21,267 nucleotides of DNA from Oscillospiraceae bacterium (GTDB taxonomy: Bacteria > Bacillota > Clostridia > Oscillospirales > Oscillospiraceae). A program made the position numbers and the translations under genes. The first letter of the stretch is position 1. Each line of letters begins with the position of its first letter. The notes beneath the pieces were generated by a model, which worked only from the letters and a program-made list of their open reading frames with translations, made no database searches and was not told the origin of the DNA. The stretch covers positions 1-21,267 of the forward strand of contig JAHHRT010000016.1 of NCBI GenBank assembly GCA_020025615.1, written 5' to 3'. Shown one piece after another: positions 7,341 to 13,633 of the stretch.

Positions 7341-7418
7341 CGAAAATGGTCATATTTCCGTAGACGGAAAGGAAGATAGTGTGAAAGAAACCCATCAGGG
7401 GTGTCTTTCACGTTCAAT
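7341..7418 (+). repeat. Interspersed hairpin repeat, copy 1
   Basis: Positions 7364-7409 are identical over 46 bases to 21198-21243, and the next 9 bases differ at two positions. Weaker similarity extends left to about 7341. Inside is a 13-bp hairpin with one mismatch (7381-7393 with 7399-7411, loop ATCAG). Both copies lie in the same orientation between operons. Confidence 0.85.
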
Positions 7419-7422
7419 CCTC

Positions 7423-7456
7423 CTGGATTTCAGAACGCAAATGTTCTGAAATCCAG
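7423..7456. other. Perfect 14-bp hairpin in intergenic region
   Basis: CTGGATTTCAGAAC (7423-7436) pairs perfectly with 7443-7456 around a 6-base loop. No T-tract follows on either strand, so it is not a standard terminator. It sits directly beside repeat copy 1 and may be part of the same element. Confidence 0.6.
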
Positions 7457-7487
7457 CCCCAGCGGGGAGAAAAGGCTTTTCGACACG

Positions 7488-7523
7488 AATGGGGGGCTGT
7501 GCCAACAGGCACAGCCCCCCATT
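7488..7523. other. Perfect 16-bp G+C-rich hairpin after rqcP
   Basis: AATGGGGGGCTGTGCC (7488-7503) pairs with 7508-7523 around AACA. It begins 7 bases after the rqcP stop on the minus strand. It lacks an adjacent T-tract, so it may act as an mRNA 3'-end stabiliser or pause site rather than a terminator. Its central 22 bases (7495-7516) are the exact reverse complement of the terminator hairpin at 7308-7329. Confidence 0.65.
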
Positions 7524-7529
7524 CAGAGA

Positions 7530-7769
7530 TCAAATTTCCTTATACATGGCGGCGGCATCATCCTTGCGGACGGTTTCAGCCACCTGAAGGACCTCCACGC
7601 ACAGCGTGCGGGTGCCCAGGGCAATCTCAAGCTTGTCTCCGACCTTGACATCATAGCTGGCCTTAACCACCCGTCCGTTGACGCTGATGCGGCCATTGTC
7701 ACAGGCTTCATTGGCAACCGTGCGGCGCTTGATCAGTCGGGAGACTTTCAGATATTTGTCAAGACGCAT
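7530..7769 (-). CDS. rqcP: S4-domain RNA-binding protein RqcP
   Basis: The 79-aa protein is one S4 fold: MRLDKYLKVSRLIKRRTVANEACDNGRISVNG is the RNA-binding part, followed by VGDKLEI and a short C-terminal strand region. It matches the RqcP/YabO/Hsp15 family. RqcP helps RqcH add alanine tails to nascent chains on obstructed 50S subunits in ribosome-associated quality control. Context agrees: in Bacillus yabO lies in the same chromosomal neighbourhood as the SpoVB-like gene yabM, and here HU and a SpoVB-like flippase are next door. The gene starts 12 bases after hup with AAGGAG overlapping the hup stop, so the two are co-transcribed. Confidence 0.9.
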   Translation of the reverse strand: MRLDKYLKVSRLIKRRTVANEACDNGRISVNGRVVKASYDVKVGDKLEIALGTRTLCVEVLQVAETVRKDDAAAMYKEI

Positions 7770-7781
7770 AGAAAAAACTCC

Positions 7782-8057
7782 TTATTTTGCCACAGCGTCC
7801 CGCAGCACCTTGCTGGCCTTGAAGGCAGGAACGCGGGTCGCAGGAATCTCAATGGCTTCTTTGGTGTGGGGATTGCGGCCCACCCGGGCTTCCCGCTGCT
7901 TGGACTCGAAGGTGCCGAAGCCGGACAGCTGGACCTTGTCACCATTTACCATGGCGGCAGTGATGGCATCAATGGCAGCATTCAGGACCTGCTCTGCGTC
8001 CTTCTTGGCAACACCGGTGTTCTCGGAGATGATCGCAATCAGTTCGGTTTTATTCAT
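7782..8057 (-). CDS. hup: HU family nucleoid DNA-binding protein
   Basis: The 91-aa protein has the complete HU fold: N-terminal helices MNKTELIAIISENTGVAK and AEQVLNAAIDAIT, the GDKVQLSGFGTFE signature, and the beta-arm with REARVGRNPHTKE and IPATRVPAFKAS (the conserved Arg-Asn-Pro arm tip that intercalates into DNA). As a dimer it bends and compacts DNA. The ATG has AAGGAGCC upstream. It is followed 12 bases later by rqcP and preceded by an 88-base gap that probably holds its own promoter, as expected for an abundant protein. Confidence 0.96.
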   Translation of the reverse strand: MNKTELIAIISENTGVAKKDAEQVLNAAIDAITAAMVNGDKVQLSGFGTFESKQREARVGRNPHTKEAIEIPATRVPAFKASKVLRDAVAK

Positions 8058-8098
8058 AATATTGGCTCCTTATTTCTTTCCATACAAAAATCGTACTT

Positions 8099-8127
8099 AA
8101 ACTAACATATTTCAGGAAAATTTTCAA
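8099..8127 (-). promoter_or_regulatory. Possible hup promoter
   Basis: On the minus strand TTGAAA (8122-8127) and TAGTTT (8099-8104) are 17 bases apart in an A/T-rich gap before hup. The -10 match is poor, so this is only a candidate. Confidence 0.35.
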
Positions 8128-8145
8128 GTTATTTTTTGAAAATAA

Positions 8146-9741
8146 TTATAAATGGAGGAATTTTACGATTTTTTCGCCCTTGGGCAGGAGCATGCAGTCT
8201 TCTTTTGTCAGAACCTTGCCCTTGCAGACTGCGACACCGTAGGCAGCCACGCCTACCAGCACAGGCAGTGCACACAGCAGCAGCTGACTGGTTATGCCCA
8301 GACGCACAAGGCCCATCCAGCTCAGCCAGGCCAGGGCACCCATGAACAGGGCTGCAAAGAGAGCATGGCTCATGTTTTTAAAGAAGGCGGGGGCATGGGG
8401 AATCAACTGGCGGATGGAGGCGATGTTGAGCACAGAGATTACGGCATAGCACAGCAGGGTGCCGATGGGAGTGCCCAGAATACCGATGTGGGGATTTCCG
8501 GTGAGAATATACACCGTTACCAGCTTCAGCACGCCGCCCAGGAACATATTGATGACAGGACGGTTGACAAAACCGTGGGCCTGCATAATGGCGGTGGTCA
8601 CCAGCACAATGGCATTAAAGATTACGCTGAGACCCAGAACTGTCATGAGCTTGGTGGAAAGAATCAGGTCAGCCCCCTTGTAGCGGCCCAGCAGGGCAGT
8701 CACAGGCCGGGCCAACACAGCAAGACCAATGGCACAGGGCATAGCCACCAGGCTCATAATCCGAATGGCGGATTCCTCGGTGGACTTAGCACCCTGGTCG
8801 TTGAGCTGGGTCAGGTGGGCGGTGATGGCGGGGATGATGCTGATGGTGATGGGGGTGATAAAGGCGCAGGGCATATTGAAGATGGTCTGGGTCATGTTGT
8901 ACACGCCCTTCATATCGTCAGCCTGCATCTGGCTGATGCCCTGGGCCAGCAGCTGTCCCATATAGATCTTGGTCTCCAGCATGGTGAGAATTTGCAGACC
9001 GGCGGAGCCAATGGTGATGGGGATGGCAATGATGAGCAGGCCTTTGGCAGTGGCGCCGAAGGGGAAGGCCTCTTCATTGGTCTGGGGCAGGCTCTTGTAG
9101 CTCTTGCGGAAGCAGCCGAAGAGGTACACAGCGGAGAGGAGACAGCTGGCGGTAACACCGAAGATGGCACCGGCGGCTGCAAAGGGAATACTGCCGGTCA
9201 TTTTGAGAAGCAGCACCGCAGCCAGCATACCGACCAACAGCTTTACCACGGCTTCCAGCACCTGAGATATGGAGGTGGGGAGCATATTGCCCTGACCCTG
9301 GAAGAAGCCGCGGTAGGTGCTCATAACGCAGATGAGGAACACCGAGGGGCCCAGAGCACCGATGGCAGCCCAGGCGTCCGGCTGATTGAGAAAGTTTGCC
9401 AGCTGACGGCAGAACACCGTCATCAGCAGGCTTCCGGCAAGGCCCAGGCCCAGGAAAATACTCCGGGCGGTGGTATAGACCCGGCGGACCTGATTATAGT
9501 GCCGCAGGGCGCTGGCCTGTGAAATCATCCGGCTCATGGCAACCGGAAGTCCGGCGGTGGAAACCATCAGCAGAACCGCGTAGATTTCGTAGGCGGTGTT
9601 AAAGTAGCTGAATCCCTGCTTGCCGATGATGGCGTTCAGAGGAATCTTGTAGAGTGCACCGACCACCTTAACAATGACCGTAGCCATGGCGAGAAGCGCT
9701 GTGCCATGGAGGAAGGATTGCTTCTTTTGTGCTTCAGACAT
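8146..9741 (-). CDS. SpoVB/YabM-type polysaccharide flippase (MOP superfamily)
   Basis: The 531-aa polytopic membrane protein has about 14 predicted hydrophobic segments. It begins with FLHGTALLAMATVIVKVVGALYKIPLNAIIG, the characteristic first helix of the SpoVB/YabM/MurJ-like group, and continues with GFSYFNTAYEIYAVLLMVSTAGLPVAMSRMIS and STYRGFFQGQGNMLPTSISQVLEA, all family hallmarks. Members are thought to flip lipid-linked cell-wall or spore-cortex precursors across the membrane. Its position upstream of hup and rqcP matches the yabM-yabN-yabO order in Bacillus without the mazG homologue, which fits YabM better than SpoVB itself. It begins 11 bases after the amidohydrolase gene, with AAGGAGGGG, and is the last gene of the long minus-strand run. 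Confidence 0.88.
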   Translation of the reverse strand: MSEAQKKQSFLHGTALLAMATVIVKVVGALYKIPLNAIIGKQGFSYFNTAYEIYAVLLMVSTAGLPVAMSRMISQASALRHYNQVRRVYTTARSIFLGLGLAGSLLMTVFCRQLANFLNQPDAWAAIGALGPSVFLICVMSTYRGFFQGQGNMLPTSISQVLEAVVKLLVGMLAAVLLLKMTGSIPFAAAGAIFGVTASCLLSAVYLFGCFRKSYKSLPQTNEEAFPFGATAKGLLIIAIPITIGSAGLQILTMLETKIYMGQLLAQGISQMQADDMKGVYNMTQTIFNMPCAFITPITISIIPAITAHLTQLNDQGAKSTEESAIRIMSLVAMPCAIGLAVLARPVTALLGRYKGADLILSTKLMTVLGLSVIFNAIVLVTTAIMQAHGFVNRPVINMFLGGVLKLVTVYILTGNPHIGILGTPIGTLLCYAVISVLNIASIRQLIPHAPAFFKNMSHALFAALFMGALAWLSWMGLVRLGITSQLLLCALPVLVGVAAYGVAVCKGKVLTKEDCMLLPKGEKIVKFLHL

Positions 9742-9752
9742 GATGCCCCTCC

Positions 9753-11072
9753 TTAGTTTTTGGAATCGTCAAACAGTCTGGGAATGGCATAAGTAGTCAG
9801 TTCTTCCACCACGTTCTTGAGGTCGATGGTGGGGAACTGTCCGTTCTGATAGAGAATCTTGCCGCGCACCATGGTCATGGCTACGTCGCCGCCCTTGGCG
9901 GAGTAGACAAGGCCGCTGAGTACGTTGTGGCAGGGCATGAGATGGGGGGCGGAGAAGTCCACCAGGACAATATCTGCGTCCATGCCCACTTCCAGCATAC
10001 CGCACTGGTCGGACCGGCCCTGGGCCTGGGCACCGCAGACGGTAGCCATCATCAGGGCAGCGTTGCAGGGCAGGGCTGCAGGGTCTCCGGCAACCGCCCG
10101 GGCGGAGAGGGAAGCACCCCGCATGACCTCAAACATATCCAGATTGCCGCACTCAATGGCACCGCCGGTGCCAAGAGCCACGTTCATGCCAGCCTTGACG
10201 CTGTCCAGAATGGGGGTGGAGGGCTGTCCGTTCTTTGCATCCGCCAGAGGGGTTGCCACAGCGGAAACCTTCTTCTTGCCCAGGAGCTTCCGCTCCTGCT
10301 CCGTGAGGAAATTACAGCCCGCAGCGGTGGCGGGGACGGCAAACAGCCGATGGAAGTCCAGCAGCTCGCCGGGGTTCATGCCGGTGCGGTCCAGGCAGGA
10401 ATCCACCTCGCCCTGGGTCTGGGCCAGATGAAGCTGGACACCGATGCCCTTTTCACAGGCATAGCCTGCCAGAGCTTCCCAAAGCTTATAGTTGCTGGTG
10501 TACTCGGCATAGATGCCGGCATCGATGCGGATTCGGCCGTCATCGTAGCCGTTCCACTTGTCTACCACCCGGCACAGCTCCTGGCACTGCTCATCGGTAT
10601 CGAAATCGAAGTCCTCGTTTTCGTCGATGAAGCGGTAGGAGGAGAGGGCCAGATTGGCTTTAATTCCGGATTCAGCCACAGCCTCAGCAGTGGCGTTGGG
10701 GTAGTAGTAGAGGTCGGACACAGAGGTCACACCGAAGCGCAGGCACTCGGCAATGGACAGCAGAGATGCAGCCTTGGCACAGCGGGAGTCCATCTTGGCT
10801 TCCTTCTGGAGCAGGGCTTCCAGGGCGGCGGTCTGGCTCAGGTCGTCGCTGTAGCTGCGGAGCACGGAGGTAGCCAGGTGGGTGTGACAGTTCACAAGAC
10901 CGGGCATGGCAACCATTCCGGTGCCGTCAATGATGGCCTTGGGGGGCTCCTCGGGGACCTTCTTGGAAATGGAGACGATCTTGCCGCCGTCAATGCCGAT
11001 GTTGGCACCGAACAGGACCTCCATCCGGGGATTCATAGTAACAACGGTGACGTTAGAAATGAGAGTATCCAA
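9753..11072 (-). CDS. Degenerate MtaD-like amidohydrolase family protein
   Basis: The 439-aa protein has the full architecture of the 5'-methylthioadenosine/S-adenosylhomocysteine deaminase group: a flanking beta-sandwich (1-55), a TIM barrel with GLVNCHTHL (H63, H65) and QLHLAQT (H215), and a C-terminal sandwich with MLEVGMDADIVLVD. Key residues are nevertheless missing. The catalytic Glu of the H-x-x-E motif is Gln (Q218). The His of the usual 'AHC' motif is Gly (G252, in TAAGCNFLT). The metal-binding Asp of 'LGTDG' is Gly (G303, in LGTGGAIECGNLDMF). The frame is intact. It is therefore probably not a normal deaminase: either inactive, or repurposed with another metal site. The start is TTG with AAAGGAAG upstream, 25 bases after hemZ. 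Confidence 0.85.
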   Translation of the reverse strand: MDTLISNVTVVTMNPRMEVLFGANIGIDGGKIVSISKKVPEEPPKAIIDGTGMVAMPGLVNCHTHLATSVLRSYSDDLSQTAALEALLQKEAKMDSRCAKAASLLSIAECLRFGVTSVSDLYYYPNATAEAVAESGIKANLALSSYRFIDENEDFDFDTDEQCQELCRVVDKWNGYDDGRIRIDAGIYAEYTSNYKLWEALAGYACEKGIGVQLHLAQTQGEVDSCLDRTGMNPGELLDFHRLFAVPATAAGCNFLTEQERKLLGKKKVSAVATPLADAKNGQPSTPILDSVKAGMNVALGTGGAIECGNLDMFEVMRGASLSARAVAGDPAALPCNAALMMATVCGAQAQGRSDQCGMLEVGMDADIVLVDFSAPHLMPCHNVLSGLVYSAKGGDVAMTMVRGKILYQNGQFPTIDLKNVVEELTTYAIPRLFDDSKN

Positions 11073-11097
11073 AATTAAGCTTCCTTTCGTTTAGGGA

Positions 11098-12519
11098 TCA
11101 TTTCATAAGCCGGAAGAGTTCTTCCTTCTGGCTGAGAACGGAGTCCAGCATTTCAATGTACTGCTCCGGGAATTTCGGGTTATGGAATCGCTGCAGGCGG
11201 CCGTTTGGCAGATTTACCTTGTTCATACCGCCGCCGCCCAGGGACAGGATGGTGTGCAGCTCCTCCATCATATAGATATTATAGAGGCAGTCCAGACCGT
11301 CCCGGCTCCAGCCTACGTTCTCAAAGGAACCGGACATATACTTCTGGCGGTAGAGATAGTAGGGCTTGTAGTTCAGTCCCCGCAGGGTGCTCTCGGCATA
11401 GCGGACCATCTGGGTGACATCCTCGGCAGAGGGCAGGTTTTCCCGGTGCTCAAAAAGGTCTGCGCCCTTTTTAAGGGCCAGGGTATGGACAGTGATGTTG
11501 GCGGGATCCAGTGCTGCTACCTGGTCCAGACTGCGGCAGAAGCCCTCGGGGGTGTCCTTGGGCAGTCCGGCAATCAAATCCATATTGATGGCAGTGAAGC
11601 CTGCATCCACGGCTTCCCCATAGGCACGGACCACATCCTGGGCCTTATGGGGCCGACCGCAGGCCCGGAGCACGTGATCTTCCATAGTCTGGGGATTGAT
11701 GCTCATGCGGTCTGCACCGTGGGCACGGATGGTTTTCAGCTTTTCGGCATCCAGAGTGTCAGGCCGTCCGCCCTCCACGGTGAATTCAATGCACCGGGAC
11801 AGGTCGAAGGAGTCGGTGATGGCATCCATCAGCCGGGCCATCTGGGAGCTTGACAGGGTGGTGGGGGTGCCGCCGCCGATGTAGATGGTGCGCAGGGACT
11901 TCCCGGACTGGGAAAGCAGCTGGCCGGAGACCCGGATTTCCTGCATCAGGGCATCCAGATAGGGCTCCAGCAGCTCGGTTTTCCGGCCTACCGTCCGGCT
12001 CACAAAGCTGCAATAGGTGCAGCGGGTGGGACAGAAGGGAATTCCCACATAGAGGGAAATGTCGTTTTCGTCCATCTTCCGCACAGCATTTACGGTGGAG
12101 ATAGAACAGTCCACCGCCAGCTTTCGACGGTCGTCGGTGACGTAATACACATCCCGCAGAAGCCGGTCGGCAGAAGCGGGGGTGCCGCCCTCCAGCATAT
12201 GCTTGGTAGTGATCTTGGTGGGGCGAACGCCGGAGAGAGCGCCCCAGGCGGGGGCGTGGTCCAGAAGCTGGACAGCGGCTAAGTAGTAGCTCTGCTGTAA
12301 AAGCTGGCGGCGCAGACGGACCGTCTCCCGGTCAGCCTTCAATCTGCGGCTGGCGGAGACGGTTTGCCCGTTCAGTGTGATTTTGGTGGAGGCAGTGAGA
12401 TAGACTTGTCCCCGATGGAGGGTAGAAACGGCCTCTCCCTCCGGGGTGTCCCGAAACAGAGACAGCTGTAACTGCTCCACGGCATAGCGGTCATCATGAC
12501 CGATGAGTGTTAGTTTCAT
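11098..12519 (-). CDS. hemZ: Radical SAM coproporphyrinogen III dehydrogenase-like HemZ
   Basis: The 473-aa protein belongs to the HemZ branch of the HemN/HemW radical SAM family. An N-terminal region of about 150 residues containing WGALSGVRPTK, typical of HemZ and absent from HemW, precedes the barrel. The [4Fe-4S] motif is PFCPTRCTYCSF (C163, C167, C170), followed by YIGGGTPTTL (213-222) for SAM binding and INMDLIAGLPKDTPEGF. HemZ is classed as an oxygen-independent coproporphyrinogen oxidase, but many anaerobes that carry it lack a complete haem pathway, so its true substrate is unsettled. The gene begins 14 bases after the MBL gene. The position after recJ-relA-dtd-MBL is common in Clostridia. 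Confidence 0.92.
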   Translation of the reverse strand: MKLTLIGHDDRYAVEQLQLSLFRDTPEGEAVSTLHRGQVYLTASTKITLNGQTVSASRRLKADRETVRLRRQLLQQSYYLAAVQLLDHAPAWGALSGVRPTKITTKHMLEGGTPASADRLLRDVYYVTDDRRKLAVDCSISTVNAVRKMDENDISLYVGIPFCPTRCTYCSFVSRTVGRKTELLEPYLDALMQEIRVSGQLLSQSGKSLRTIYIGGGTPTTLSSSQMARLMDAITDSFDLSRCIEFTVEGGRPDTLDAEKLKTIRAHGADRMSINPQTMEDHVLRACGRPHKAQDVVRAYGEAVDAGFTAINMDLIAGLPKDTPEGFCRSLDQVAALDPANITVHTLALKKGADLFEHRENLPSAEDVTQMVRYAESTLRGLNYKPYYLYRQKYMSGSFENVGWSRDGLDCLYNIYMMEELHTILSLGGGGMNKVNLPNGRLQRFHNPKFPEQYIEMLDSVLSQKEELFRLMK

Positions 12520-12532
12520 GAGGGATCCTCGA

Positions 12533-13123
12533 TTATCTGAGATATGGATTATACCGCTTTTCTTCCGCCAAAGAGGTCGATTCTCCGTGACCGGGGAAGA
12601 CGCGGTAATTTTCGGTGAGCTGGGACAGCCGATGCAGAGAGGCTTTCATGGCGCTGCTATCGCCGCCGGGGAGATCTGTTCGGCCGCAGGAGCCGGCGAA
12701 CAGGGTGTCGCCGGAGAACATACAGCCTTCGGCGAGCAGGCAGACAGAGCCGGGCGTGTGGCCCGGGGTATGCAGCACGGAAACAGAAATTCCGGCGGCT
12801 TCCACCTGGCTCCCTTCGCCATAGGTATCGGTGTAGTAGAGGGGACCGGCGGTCATCTCCGGGGGCATGGACAGGTCATCCTGACACAGGAATACCCGGC
12901 AGTCGGTCTCGGCGGTCAGCAGCCGGACGGCCCCCACATGGTCAAAATGACCGTGGGTCAGTAAAATGGCATCCAGGGTGAGCCCTTGCTCGTCCAGGCA
13001 GTCGAGAATGGTCTCCGGCTGGTAGCCCGGATCGATGACGATGCAGTGGGGATCACCGTCCTGGTGGACGATGTAACAATTGGTCTGGTAGAGTCCCAGG
13101 GGCAGAGTGTGGATTTTCAGCAT
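12533..13123 (-). CDS. MBL-fold metallohydrolase, glyoxalase II-like
   Basis: The 196-aa protein is a compact metallo-beta-lactamase fold with the full dinuclear metal set: THGHFDH (H57, H59, D61, H62), H122 in HTPGHTPGS, D139 in FSGDTLF, and H179 in FPGHGE. It resembles YqgX/GloB-type hydrolases, which act on thioesters such as S-lactoylglutathione-like compounds; the true substrate is unknown. It lacks the C-terminal helical domain of classical glyoxalase II. The ATG follows AAGGAGG, which overlaps the dtd stop. Confidence 0.9.
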   Translation of the reverse strand: MLKIHTLPLGLYQTNCYIVHQDGDPHCIVIDPGYQPETILDCLDEQGLTLDAILLTHGHFDHVGAVRLLTAETDCRVFLCQDDLSMPPEMTAGPLYYTDTYGEGSQVEAAGISVSVLHTPGHTPGSVCLLAEGCMFSGDTLFAGSCGRTDLPGGDSSAMKASLHRLSQLTENYRVFPGHGESTSLAEEKRYNPYLR

Positions 13124-13133
13124 GAAGTCCTCC

Positions 13134-13601
13134 TTATCCTCTTCTGGGGGTGTCCATCAGCTGGTCGGTGTCCAGAATCAGGGTCACCGGGCCGTCATTG
13201 ACGGATTCGACCTTCATATCGGCGCCGAAGCGTCCGTGCTGGGGCGGATAGCCCAGGCTTTCGCAGTCGGCAAGGAACTTTTCATAGAGGGTATTTCCCA
13301 ACTCCGGGTTGGCGGCTTCGGTAAAGCTGGGGCGGCGGCCCTTACGGCAGTTTCCGTAAAGGGTGAACTGGCTCACCACCAGGACTTCGCCCCCAACCTG
13401 GTCAAGCCCCAGGTTCATCTTTCCGTTTTCGTCCTCGAAGATTCGCAGACCCAGAGCCTTTTCGGCGAGATACCGACATTCTTTCTCCGTGTCCTCCGGG
13501 CCGACACCCAGGAGAATGAGAAAGCCTTTTCCGATTTTCCCTACAATCTCACCGTCAATGGCAACGCTTGCAGAGGATACTCTTGTTAAAATGGCGCGCA
13601 T
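13134..13601 (-). CDS. dtd: D-aminoacyl-tRNA deacylase
   Basis: The 155-aa protein hydrolyses D-amino acids (and Gly mischarged on tRNA-Ala) from tRNA. It starts MRAILTRVSSASV and has the two active-site signatures SQFTLYGN (with catalytic Thr) and VNDGPVTLILDT (the Gly-cisPro motif that rejects L-amino acids). The length equals the family norm. It lies directly downstream of relA, with AGGAGG before its ATG in the 32-base gap, the standard recJ-relA-dtd arrangement of Firmicutes. Confidence 0.96.
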   Translation of the reverse strand: MRAILTRVSSASVAIDGEIVGKIGKGFLILLGVGPEDTEKECRYLAEKALGLRIFEDENGKMNLGLDQVGGEVLVVSQFTLYGNCRKGRRPSFTEAANPELGNTLYEKFLADCESLGYPPQHGRFGADMKVESVNDGPVTLILDTDQLMDTPRRG

Positions 13602-13633
13602 ACTGGTTCCTCCTATTATAAAATGAATGGATG

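Noticed and set aside
6894..7379. 161-codon plus-strand frame covering the 77-aa gene
   Set aside because: The opposite frame has a promoter, ribosome binding site and coherent protein. This one has an Arg/Ser/Cys-rich product and no ribosome binding site.
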